Source of the DNA: Oryzias latipes
Taxonomy: Eukaryota; Chordata; Actinopteri; Beloniformes; Adrianichthyidae
DNA: 64,000 nucleotides
Assembly (NCBI RefSeq): GCF_002234675.1
Contig: NC_019879.2
Span: 5,895,325 to 5,959,324, forward strand
Direction: 5' to 3'
The notes beneath the pieces were generated by a model. The model saw only the letters and a list, made by a program, of their open reading frames with translations, did not search any database and was not told where the DNA came from. Made by a program: the position numbers and the translations under genes. Positions 34,185 to 45,594 of this stretch are shown one piece after another (the stretch's first letter is position 1; each line of letters begins with the position of its first letter).

Positions 34185-35248
34185 GGGGGTCTGCAGCCCT
34201 TTAAACAGCTAAGAGCCTTTCAAATGTCTCACTGTCCAGAACTCAGTAGGACACACAAGGTGTCTCTTCAGCCTTTAGAAAATCAAACACTCATTTGCAT
34301 TTATGTTATTTTGGAAACTGGATAACTACTGGGGTTTACAAAGGCTTTTTTTTTTACACATTGTAGATTTTATGTTGTTAGTACATCTCAGCCAGTATTT
34401 CTTTAAGGGCCTATATCATGCAACACCAACGATTTAAAATTTTAAAGTGTATTATAATGTTAATTCCTCACAAAAACTAATCCACAGCGGTATTTTGATC
34501 CATTCACGCATCTCTCAGCATTCCTCTGAAACCCTCTGAGCACCAGCCCCTCCCAATTCACAATAAGAGGGTCCTCACATTGTGACGTCATCATAAGTGA
34601 GGAGCAGCCTCTTCTAGGAAGAGCCTGTGCAGCTAAAACCGCCTCCAGGCTAACAGACACGCCCACTTTCTCAATGGAGCTAGTGGTGATCAGCAAAATG
34701 CTTTCATTGCACAATATTCACATCCATCTTTGCAAAAGTTTGGATGGAAGAAACGCAGAAACGCTGCCGACGCCGACTCTAGGTTGATGTCATGAAATAG
34801 GCGACACCCACAAGAAGAGAAAGGCGGAGCCTCAGAGATCGAGGAAATAGTTTATTCTAAATGGCTAGCATGGTATAGGCCCTCTAAATTGTGCGTATTG
34901 ACCTCAAATTGATTTTTTTAGGGTACGTTGTCAGGTTTAAAAAAATTCTTCATAAATGCTGGAATTTCTTAAAATATTGTGCATCACCGCTTGATAGATT
35001 ATTGAAGCATTATGGGTACTGTAGTCAGGAGCCTGGCACAGTAATACTTTGCTTCAACTGTTGAGTAGATCACCAAGTTGAGTAAAGTTTGACTTATCTG
35101 ACTGTTTTGTTTTGCGTGATGCGCTGTGTCGTCTGAAAAATAGGATATTTGTTTGAATTAAAAACATTTTTATTTTTTGTCGGAGAACCACAGAGGAGGG
35201 GTCAAGGAGCCACTTGTGGCTGTGGAGCCTCAGGCTGTAGACCCCTGG
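34185..35248 (+). mobile_element. hAT-like element with a nested MITE
   Basis: Left end CGGGGGTCTGCAGCC and right end GGCTGTAGACCCCTGG are inverted, with AAGAGCC and GGAGCCACTTGTGGC just inside, the wording of a hAT group common in vertebrates. The target duplication is not clear. Another MITE interrupts it at 34406-34883. Confidence 0.55.
34406..34883. mobile_element. MITE with AGGGCCTATA ends
   Basis: Inverted ends AGGGCCTATATCATGC and the complement of AGGGCCTATACCATGC bound about 478 bp of non-coding sequence. The flanks TCTTTAA and TCTAAAT may be a decayed target duplication. Confidence 0.65.
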
Positions 35249-37330
35249 TCTAAACAGTTATGGCTGATTTGGCTGACCACATTTATTTATCCTAGCGTTG
35301 TCAACAAAGTTAAAGAGCCGCTCCAATGGAAGTCATGTTTTTAAGATCAAACATTTTTCTCTTTATTGAGAACATTAACAAAAATATAAACACATACACA
35401 ATAATATAAGATTAAAACTGTTTCTGAGTATTTATTCAAATCTCAATGGATCAGGAGAAGATGAAACTGATTGTCTCAAAAAGCTTATAGTTGTGACGCT
35501 CTAACTGCCATGAATGGGCAGAGTCTCTGCTCCACTCCAATTCTGATGCATCCACTGCAGACAAATACCGGTAGATCCATTAATGTCCTGAGTTCCCTTG
35601 TCTGAGCTGGTATCTGGCTCAAAAGTGTACACATGGATAGCTCCAATGTTGCTCATTGATTTTTTTTTTTTTGCTATGCTAATGTCGGCTAGGGCTTGTG
35701 AGGTGCTATAAGCTAGCGGGAGAGAGAATCAACAAATGGTTTATGGGAAATTAGCAGAGGCAAACATCTGCACCACAGCTCTGAGGTGAAATTCTTATGA
35801 GCTGCTGTGCTGCAGAAAAATGTCTTAAAAAAACAAAATGATCGTAATTACAAAAAAAACTGGGAACGATTTTATAATAGCTAAAAATTCTTTTGGAGTG
35901 GGACAACAGAATGTCTGATTCCTGATTCTTGTATGTATGTATATACATAAAAGAACCTCATGTTTTTTTCCCTTTCCTCTCTCAGACTGGTCAGTTATTT
36001 GGAGACAACATGTACAAATAGTTCCTGGACTGATCTTCTGCTAACTTTGAGATGGAGAGGCTGTCAGGTTCATCTGTTTCAGGGTCCTGCATGCTCTCCC
36101 TCCATGTTGGCTGTAGCAGTGGATGGAACTTGCTAAATGTACTGTTTTGAGAGCCAACTGGGTTGTGTAAAATTCTTTTCCACCTACATTTTTGATGGTC
36201 TAAATGTTTTTTTTATGTAAACTTTTCTGTTCTTTTAGGCTCAGTGGTTATTTGGAAGATGCGTTTTTGACCAAAAACACTGTGGTGACCTCCTTTGTGA
36301 ACTGCATTCATGGGGAAATAGAATATGTAAAGTTATTTTCATGGCCTCTTCCTTAAGAAAATGAACATGCCTCCATATATGTTTTATTGTATTTTGTGTC
36401 ATATCATCATGTTAATATACGACATTCATTTGTTTTGATAGAATCCTGGAGATGGGAGATGTGGAGCAGGTAAGTTTGTGGCAGCACCAGAGTCCTCCAA
36501 CAAGTTTTCTGGCAAAGTAAATGAGGAAGGATCGCAGTCTGCCATCGTGGAGTTTTGCTGAAAGGCCTGAACACGTTCCATCCATGCATCCATCTTCTTC
36601 CATTCATCAGGAACCAGGTTGTGAGGGCAGCAGTCTAAGCAAAGATGCCCACACTTCCCTCTCCTCCAGCTCCTCTTGGGGGACCCCGGGGCCAGCTGAG
36701 AGACGTAGTCTCCCCAGCGTGTCCTGGGTCTCCCTTAGGGCCTCTGCCCTTATTCCTGTTGGAGTTTTTTTCTAACCCCTTATGTTTCAAAAGTTTGCAA
36801 ACATACATTTTGGTTGAAATGATGAGGATCCGAGGATGAAATCAAGAAGGGACAACATCAGGGAAAGGGACTGAACCGACTGAACAGCTTCCTCTCTTCA
36901 GCAGACACATGTTCCGAGTACATATGTGTCAAATATTGGTAAATACTCATTGAAGATGCATCCTTTTTGTGTAGTTTGTTTTCTCAGTTTAATACATTTT
37001 GATCTTTTCATTCTGCACAGACATCCTCGCCGTTCAGGCCGGTGGCTGGAACAAGCGGAAGTCAGAAAAGCTGGAGCAGACGTTACCAGAATGATACCTC
37101 CAGGTAAAGACTGTGGTAATGTTGTAGATAAATGTTGGCTTGTTTCTTTCATGTTACTCTCATGCTGTTGATGTGGAATATCTCTTGATTTCTTCAGTAT
37201 TATTAATACATTAATCTCTTCCCACAAGGACCAATCAAAATGACCCAGAGAAAAACACTGAAGGGCTTTGTCTGAGCATCAGGAAAACAAGAATCAGCTG
37301 TCATCAACATATGGTAAAAATCTTTTGTAA
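35249..37330 (+). other. Interior of the 16.5-kb unit with exon-like islands
   Basis: Mostly AT-rich. Three stretches look like exons by splice sites: 36241-36327 (after TTCTTTTAG, before GTAAAG), 36441-36470 (after TTTTGATAG, before GTAAGT) and about 37021-37104 (after TGCACAG, before GTAAAG). Their translations show no domain I recognise. No complete gene can be supported. Confidence 0.35.
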
Positions 37331-37535
37331 TCTTTGTGCTATCCTATGACCCCACCCTCACATTGACGTGTTCTCCCTACCATGACAAAGGTGGATAAAG
37401 GTGGAAAGATTTCATGTAATCCATGGACACCAGTGAAGATCACAAATCATTGAAGAAAAAAGGTTCAGAGCACTGTCTAGTGGGTCTAGATGACCCAACT
37501 CCCAATGGTAAAGTGCCTAGGATAGAACAAGGGTT
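37331..37535 (-). mobile_element. piggyBac-like MITE, copy E (reverse)
   Basis: Same family as 10704-10908, in reverse, complete in the middle (GGGTCTAGATGACCCAACTC present). The left terminus reads TTTGTGCTATCC with the TTAA lost; the right end is ACAAGGG followed by TTAC. Confidence 0.78.
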
Positions 37536-38359
37536 ACACTTTCTAAAGTTGTTGCATAACTGATCAAGCATGATGTGATGGATTGCAGGTTATGGTGCCA
37601 TGGTAAAGAACTAAAGGCTCTATGATGTCATGCTGCTGACCAGACTGTGGTTGGTGAAGTCCAGCAGCACTGCAGGTCCTTGAAGTGTGGTTGAAGAGCT
37701 CTCCTCCCAGCTTTTGGAAGGTTCTGCCCCACAAAGTCAGGAGGTTTCTCTTTGTGATCTGCATGGATGTCCAGGGCTTGTGGCATTTATGTGTTTTCTT
37801 CTTCATTTCATTTTTAGGCAGCACAGAGTCATTGATGGAGAGAGAACATGAGGGACTAATTGTCTGCTGAGGAGGAGACTTTCTGCAGTTCAAGCCCCAG
37901 CTCCACCCCTAAAAAAAGGCTTATATAAAGGAAAACCTCATTTCAACTTTGTACCAATAAATGACTTTTAATTGAAATGAGAGATTTTTTTCTGAACTGC
38001 ACCAATGAAGGGTTTTTCAACCTAAATTTCAACAATTACATTGTTTTTTACCTCCGTTCAAGTTTCTACAACACTAGCTAAACATTTCAGTGCTCACACC
38101 TGTGCTGAAGACACTTCTCATTTTAACTCAAACGTTTGGCCTTTGATTTGTATGTCCAACACCTTACAATGAAACACTGACCTATTAAACTCATATAATG
38201 TGCTATGCATCTCCAAATCCTTTGTCAGGGTACAGACTACATTTTAATTGTAGCAAGACTGAAGTAAAATGTAACAAAATGACAATGAGTTATCTTAAAT
38301 TAGGGGTAAATGACATGAGAAATTAAGAATATTAGAAGTGTGGAGTGATACGTGTATTT
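37536..38359. other. No gene recognised
   Basis: AT-rich sequence inside the 16.5-kb unit. A 109-codon frame on - (37564-37893) shows no domain pattern. Confidence 0.4.
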
Positions 38360-38700
38360 ATCAGTATGTTAGCTGCAGGAAGGGTGCTGTCCTTGACACG
38401 TTCCTTTACTCAGACAGGATGACAGGTAGGGAAGGGGGTAGCCGATGATCTGCTCCAGTATCTTCAGCACTGAAGCTTCTACTGCTCTTCTTCAGTTTGA
38501 TCTGAGAGCCAGACCATGATGCAGTTGGACTGGCTGAGCGGTAGGTTGCCAGCAGCTTCAGACGTGCTGATGTGCCTTGTTTATAACGTCCTGGATGTTA
38601 GGAAACCAAGTTAGATCAGCTGAGATGGGGATGCCAAGGAAAGGGAAGCTGTGAACCCTCTGTGCCTACTATAGTCCAAGATGACTTTCATGGTCTTTTA
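38360..38700 (-). mobile_element. LINE reverse-transcriptase scrap
   Basis: Read on - it gives FPFLGIPISADLTW, then INKAHQHV and EQIIGYPLPYLSSC. This is the same post-catalytic region as in the L2/CR1-type element at 53199-54110 (FCFLGTIISQDLKW, EKVIGCHLPSL). Frames are broken. Confidence 0.58.
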
Positions 38701-38989
38701 TTTGCCGATCAGCCTTACACTATACAGTTTCCGCACTTGTCTACAAAGTTCACCTCAGTGACCTTTAATAAGTCTTTGTTATTGGCAAGTTAATTACTTA
38801 TATCCAAGACATGGAGATGTGGGTCCAGTATGAGCAGGATTTGGGAAATGGCAGTTGCCAAGAACTCACATGAAGTTTCAAGGTTTTTCCCTTTATTTGG
38901 AGGAAAAAAAGTTTTTGTCCTTTGTTTGTTGTGCAGAATTGCAAACCTAGAAAGAAATCAAGTTGAAAGAATTTATATAAATGTATTTG

Positions 38990-39430
38990 CCCTTCTTTTG
39001 ACCCTTCTACATCATGAATATTTGGTGGCTGTTGCTTGGCGACTGTGAGATCTCTCCATAGGATTGACATGGGCTGGGCCTCTCAATGACCTTGATATGA
39101 TTGTTCTTCAGCCATTCCTTGGTTGCCTTGGCTGTAGGTTCTAGGTCACTAACCTGTTGGAAGACCCATCCATGACTGATTTGAAGGGTCCTGGCTTAAG
39201 GAGGGTAGGAAGTTCTCACTCAGGATTTTCCATTAATGGCTCCATCAACGTGGTGACGTAGCTCTGTGCAGAAAAATAGCCACAAAGCATAATGCTTCCA
39301 CCTCCATGTTTGACAGTGGGGAAGCTGTTCTTGGGGTCATAGGTAGCAATTCTCTTCCTCCAAACCCAATGGTTGAGTTGATGCCAAAGAGCTCAGTTTT
39401 GAGCCAAACATTCCATTATGCAGAATAAAC
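38990..39430 (-). pseudogene. Tc1-like transposase, C-terminal half
   Basis: On -: IATYDPKNSFPTVKHGGGSI, then MLCGYFSAQ, then [13 protein letters not shown] wording and [12 protein letters not shown]. The KHGGGS-MLWG block and the final LWRDL are standard in Tc1 transposases of fish. Stops and frameshifts disrupt it. Neither inverted end was found. Confidence 0.72.
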
Positions 39431-39719
39431 TGATAAAGCAAACCCTATTTTTCAGTGTGTGATTTTCATTTTTTCATAAATCTTAGGACAATTTAGATGA
39501 TAAAAGTAATAAATATATGAAAACAGTATAATACAGTAAATATGTAAATATTTGATGTGATGAACAATGCTTATCTGATTTAGACCCAACATGGAATATT
39601 TTATGACAGACACACATCAAGTTGTGTTATTTAATGCTCGTAATTTAGACACAAATGATAGAAATGTTAGGTTTATATGTCAAAGAGGCCATGTGAAAAT
39701 TTTAGTGCAAATACGCATG

Positions 39720-39855
39720 CGTGCGCGCCGTGCACATTAAGCCACCCCACCCCCACGTATCCGCGCGCCGGTCGGTGGGTGTTGGGCGTCAATAAAGGTA
39801 ATCTGGTTGTCGCGCGTTCTGCATCTCTGCACGAGCTAAAGAAGTCTCAAAGGTA
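39720..39855 (+). promoter_or_regulatory. CpG-rich promoter-like spot with splice donor
   Basis: A short run rich in CG dinucleotides (GCATGCGTGCGCGCC, TATCCGCGCGCCGG) inside AT-rich sequence, followed by a potential donor (CTCAAAG then GTAAGAAA) at about 39851. It could be the promoter and first non-coding exon of a gene carried in the 16.5-kb unit. No linked coding exon is certain. Confidence 0.35.
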
Positions 39856-39907
39856 AGAAATGTAAACACAAGAGGCAGTAATGAAAATACTTTATGGTCA
39901 TCTGAAA

Positions 39908-40034
39908 GAAGGTGGGCGATGCTTTGAACTTTTCTCTGTAGAAATGTAATGTTTAGATTTGGGAAACCAGAGATGGGTTTTTAGTAAAAACGTGTTGGCT
40001 GTTTAGGATAAACGTTGAATGACGAGGCGTTTTT
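39908..40034 (+). repeat. 127-bp direct repeat, right copy
   Basis: Matches 33935-34061 nearly base for base. It lies just downstream of the CpG-rich spot, as the left copy lies just downstream of a GC-rich stretch. Confidence 0.8.
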
Positions 40035-43000
40035 TTGCTAATTCCAGTTATTTGTTTTACAAAACTGTTTCTTTATCACAAGTTATTCAAATTATAGACT
40101 GACCAACAGATGCCTCAGTAATAGCATGTGCCACCTTGAATGTTTGTTTGACAAATTCCACCAAGCTCACTTTCAGTGGAAGCAGTGTGGACTTTCAACA
40201 AGCTTACTCCTGATTGGCGACAGTAGTTGCCATAGAATTGATACTCAGATCAATCACTGTCAACTGGCTCCAACGTGGTGACGTCTGTATCACAGAGAAA
40301 CGACGACAGAATTGAATTTGTTATGATGGATCTGGAAGGAAATGGGTGACGTCACACTCGCTCAAACCTTTTCTCTGATCCAGTCAAACTGCTTTTTTAC
40401 CAGTTTTATTCCAGAAATCATTTTGGATAAGAGGAAAGACATCTTCAGCTCAAAACCAAGTCTTCATGACCTTTTTTTATAACTTTTCTTTTTAAAATTC
40501 AGAAATAATAACCTGCACATTCTTACAAAACTGTTAGACTTCAATTGCTACCTTAATTTAATTGTAAAACTAATAACCACTAATTGTCATTAATATGGCA
40601 ATATTTTCCCCAAATCTTATCAGAATGGGGAACTGGAGACATAAAAATTCTGCTTTTCCTATTTTCAGCTGACTCTGCCACGAGGCTCGACAACTTCTTG
40701 CATCAACTGTGATCGCTGTGGCCGCCAAAACATCCAAATGTAAGGCGGGCTACAAAGATTTCAGGCCAAAAGAGAACGCCTCACATGTGATGAAGTGTCT
40801 GTATTGGTATGTATTTACCATCTGTGACTCAGAGTCATTAACCAATTGTCGATCTGTTCACAGTGTTATATGATAATTTAAATTTTGACGATGACGATAC
40901 AAAAATTGCTGCCAAACCTGCCAAAAAGTCCCGCCTCTTACCACACACATGTTGTGCCCCCTGAGTTGCCCTAAGTTCCCTGATCAAGCAGAAACGTGCT
41001 TTGACTGGATGAAGGCCTTGTATCAGGTATACTGGTAATAATAATTTTACATTCACCTCAGTCTGTTGTTTTAACTCATTATTCATGGAAGCTTGATGAC
41101 ACGACATCTTCAATCTGCATGAACTCTAGTTTGATTAGAAACTTTCATTTGTGAACCGTCAGCAGATCTGGTCATGTCTCACCAAAACAACCACACTAAT
41201 CATTTTATCATTTTCATCCATTAAGGTTGGAAAAACCAGCAGCCCTCCAGTGCTTCAGCCGTCCAACCATCAACCGTTTCAGACATCCATCCTCCCACCA
41301 CTTCAGCCCCACAGCCGTCCACCAGTGTCCCAAGTCCTGACATTTTACTATCCTGGTACAATCTTATTTTTCTGCACAGTTAGCAAAAATGATGTGTTTT
41401 TTAAGAAATTCCTGTGTTTTTTTATCCTCAACAAATGTTTCTCCAAAGAAATGTGAAACTACAGAATTATTCATCTGGTGGTTATTTTTACACTTTTCCT
41501 CAAATCTTTAATAAGAAAGAAATAATTCAGTTCAAGTTTACTTTAGCTTTTCTTTTTAATGGGCATTACAGTTGATATAAAACATATAACATGCAATTAA
41601 AATGCTTTGTAGTTAAAAACATTTTACACACTATTAAAAGATTCTATAAAATATTATTTAAAAAGAATCCTTTCCAAGAAAATGTTGACTACCGTATATC
41701 TTACAATAGTAGCCCTGGCGTTTATTCCATCACAGACAGCACGGTGATGGTTAATGGGTTTATTTTGCAGCAAAATTTCATCAAGAAATGTAGACAAACA
41801 CCAGCAGATGAACATTTCAGGATTTATTCAAATGATGAGAATATTGGATTGTGTTCTGATCAGCACTGGCTGTTGACGTTTCTTTTCTCCTTGAAGCATC
41901 AGCCTCCGTATCAAAAATCATGTTGGTTGTCATGAGGATCTCTTTCCTGGAGACACGCCCACCTTTCCGTCTTTGTGCAATAATTCATGTTCAAACCAGT
42001 TCTTCTAAGTTGTCGCTTTTCTTTGCATTTCCACCAGTAAAAAGTAATACGACAAAATACTTGCAGAATTTGTAAAGATTTGGATTTTGTATTATTAATT
42101 TGCCTTTTTTAGTCTTTTATTATAAAATAACTATGCATTATTACTTTATTTTAACTAACACATTTATCTTAGTTTACAGTGGTCCTCTTAAACATCTCTT
42201 AAACAAGTTTACACTTTTCATCTTTCAGAATGCAGCCGTGTGATTGGAGGAAAAGATTAATATGCAATGAGGACATTTAAAGAAAAAAGGAGCAGTTTTT
42301 ATTTTACATTATTACTATTTTAAAGTAGAACTCTAATGTATATAAATGCTTTTTTATTAATTTGTTTGGCATATTTACTGTGTTAGAGTTCTGATGATTG
42401 TTTTGAGTGGTAAACGTTTTTATTTTATTTATGAAACCCAGATGGAGTTAATGGAGTGCTCGTCATGTTTTATGTTGTATATATTATTAATGAATTGATT
42501 TATTTATTTTGAAATGCCTGTTTGCAAGTAAAGAAGCCGGGGTTATGGTTAAAATACGTGCGGACAATCCAGCAACGTTCCTCTTCAACATGAATTTCCA
42601 TCAGTTTTTTTGCTTGGTCGCAAATAAATAAGTCCAAATAATAATCAGCCTAATTTGTTTTTTTGTTTATTTAAAATTATATAAATCTTTTCTAATTTTG
42701 TCAATAAAAGGACAAAAGGGGTAGATGATGGATGCATGTCCAAGTTTTATTATTCATGTTCTACAAGTTGTTAGATATTGATTATTTGATGCTTTTGTGC
42801 TATGCGTTAAAAATCAATGTAATATTGTAATTATTCATGAATATTTGAATAGTACTAATATTTCCTACAAAGGATAACTGACACTAATCAAATTAAAAAC
42901 AGTCGTCCTGTAAGCACTGAGTGAACAAACTGTAGCCCATTGTCTATCACAGTTTGATTGAACCTTCTCTACTTTTCTTGCAGGGGGGGGTCATGGCCTC

Positions 43001-44110
43001 TACACTGGATTCCAAAAAAGAGACAAAAACCCCCCCGACCTCAACCCCCACTCTTAGTCAGACATGTTTATTTTTTTTTATTTACAATAATAAATAATAT
43101 ACTATGTACATTTATTTTGTTTTACTTTTTTATACTTAGTTTCCTTATTTCCTATAATATTTATTAGTAGTTGTTGTTTGTTGATGTTAGTTCTTTTTAG
43201 CCCCTTTTATGTTAAAATAGACGTAAATGATCCAGATGCTGATATTCTAATATATAGACAGATTTATGAATGAATTATTCTCAACAGAAGTTCAACGCTA
43301 TTGTGGTAGCAGTTTGACTGTTTTACTGTAATCTGTCGTGCCTCACCCACTGTCCATCCCATAAAAAAGAACAATTCTACATCATTAACCTTTTTTTATT
43401 TTTATTCATATGGCACATTCATAAATACAAAGTTATAAATCATACCCCCCATTTTTCTGACTTTATCAATGAGTTCAAACAAAACATGAACACAGTAAGA
43501 AACTCTGACAATAAGAAAGCATTTAAAACATTCAATCTGTGCGTCAGTTTCAATGTTTTTGTGAAAAATTTCATAATAATCCCCTGGTTTGTTTCTGTCT
43601 TGTTGCTTTTTGGAATTGTTGTTTTGAATTGTTACAGTCAATAAAGTTTGAATAAAAAACAACTGCAATCTGTCATGCGACAAGGTACCTTCGCTCTGAA
43701 AAACATTTGATTTTTTGTTTCTTTAAGTACCTGCAAAACAAAAAGTTTGCATTAGTAATGGAAACATTAATTTCTGTAAAAAATAAAAATAAACACCTGT
43801 TTGTCGCTGGGCTTATTTTTAAAACTTAATCTTCCCGATAAACGTGGGAGCAATCACAAAACCAGTTTAGAGCCAAACGTCTTTTTTTATTATTTACAGT
43901 GTATTTCTTAACTCAACTAGTTGATGTTGAAAAAATACGCTTGCATGGACGTTACGACAGAGTACATCGGTCCCTAGAAATGTTATTAAACGTAAATATT
44001 AAACCTCAGACGATCTTATTTTACGAGATTTTTTTTCCACGGGAAAAAAAAGAAACTCGCGTCACATGACCCCACGTCGGCCCACAGATATGATGGGAAA
44101 GATCAGACAT
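40035..44110. other. AT-rich interior of the 16.5-kb unit
   Basis: Two more exon-like stretches (about 40670-40805 and 41227-41356) have plausible splice sites; the second has a frame rich in Ser, Pro and Thr. A 114-codon frame at 41591 and a 93-codon frame on - at 43402 show no domain. No gene can be supported. Confidence 0.35.
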
Positions 44111-45035
44111 TGTACACAGCATTTAGACTTGTAGTGTGAATACTTTAACATGTAAAAGAATATTGAATAAAATAAATCGCTAAGTAAATTTAGAGAACTC
44201 TCCAGTCCGTTCCTGAACAACATTCTTCCGGTTTGTTTAAATGTCCTTCAAAGTCGCAACTACTACACAGCATGAAACCTATACACGGGTCCGTAGAAAT
44301 GTAAATAAAAATAATTAATAAATAGCAACGTACCTTTTTACGAGATCTTCTATATGAAAAAAGAGAAACTCAGGTCACGTCACGTGACCCACGTCAATCC
44401 GCATATATTTATGGAAAAGATCAAACGCCTTCAGATCCTTTGAGGAAAAGTTGAACGTAACAAACAAACTACGAACTGCATGTCTGCAATGAATGGATAT
44501 TATGAAAATAAAGGGGATATATACTGCTAGAAATGTTTTCAAAAATAAATTAGTCCACAATCACTCCTATTTTATTGCATTTTCTGCGGAAAAAAGAGAA
44601 ACATATTAGTCACGTGACCCACGCGCACGTCTGCAGATATGAATGAAAGTTAACGTGTTTCTCCAACGTAACAGAGCCTTTGGGAGAAAAAGTTGAACGA
44701 AACAAGCAAACTACAAACTGTATGTCCAAAATGAAAACATATTTTAAAAGAAAATGGTATATTTCTCACTAGAAATGTTGTCAAAATAAAAATTAGTCCT
44801 CAAAATATCTTGTTTTATGGGATATTCCACCGAAAAATGAACGTGCATCCGCCATGTTTTTTGCTCACGGCAGGCCAAACCTCCAAAGTCACGTGATCCT
44901 GAGAAGGCTCGTAGAAAATGAATAGAAAAATGAAACGTATCCCCCTCACAGTTTAGGGGGCGTTTTTGTAAAACTCTCACGCATTTCCATGTGGACAAAT
45001 GTAGCTACTACACATTTTAGGATGAGACCGGGTTG
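44111..45035 (-). repeat. Right inverted-repeat arm
   Basis: Reverse complement of the left arm, ending with the same terminus and sharing its modules (CACGTGA cores near 44382, 44612 and 44890). A fourth, more diverged module lies just inside at about 43975-44110. Small insertions and deletions relative to the left arm increase inwards. Confidence 0.8.
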
Positions 45036-45594
45036 TTGTAATGCATGTGTTCATTTTGAAAGTTCATCTTTCCTTGTAAATGTTCATTTGTTATAAAATG
45101 TTTGGTTCCTTTTACTATATTTCAACAAGCATGTGACACAAAAACACATTGTAATGTGCAACAGTTTTTAAAGTTATTACATTAACAATTAGTTCAAGTG
45201 AATTTAATCATGTGAAGTCGCATGCTGGTTGGAATCCAGGTTTTGCTTCCATATTCAGTCAAAAAAGCAAAAGGCATTGGTAGATGGTACTCTGGCTTCA
45301 GCTAGACGGGGTTCAACTCCCTGCAGTGTCCTTGAAAATTCTTTGACTTTGACATGAAATATCAAAGTAAATACTCTTACAAAAAAGATGATTGTAAAGT
45401 TGTAAAGATTTTTATATGTTGATAAGGAATTTTTTGGAATTCATAAAATATAGCAATATTAAATATCTATCATAATAATTGTTGAATTGGTTTGTATTAT
45501 GATGGGACCAGCCAGACTCTTCATTTTCCCCTGAAGTTTCAGATATGAGGAGTTGGCTGCGGCTGTTCCTGGAATGGTCTTTTAGGGGTGAACA

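Larger units (their letters stand above)
28494..45035. mobile_element. 16.5-kb unit with about 0.9-kb terminal inverted repeats
   Basis: Outer ends CAACCCGGTCTCATCC (28494) and the exact complement ending at 45035. The flanks carry the same 7 bp, TTGTAAT (28487-28493 and 45036-45042), as a target-site duplication would. The arms are almost identical over the outer 400 bp and more diverged inwards. Inside lie an ISL2EU element, other insertions, a 127-bp direct repeat and exon-like islands, but no transposase I can tie to these ends. The transposase superfamily is unknown; 7-bp targets occur in several. An alternative is two foldback elements in opposite orientation by chance, which the shared flank argues against. 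Confidence 0.7.

Noticed and set aside
28494..45035. Polinton/Maverick or Teratorn-type giant element
   Set aside because: No polymerase B, integrase, capsid or herpes-like genes are visible, and the 7-bp flank and termini do not fit those groups as I know them.
45225..45335. Possible tRNA gene (GGTTCAACTCCCTGC B-box-like)
   Set aside because: No acceptor stem or convincing A box; at most a tRNA-derived repeat scrap.
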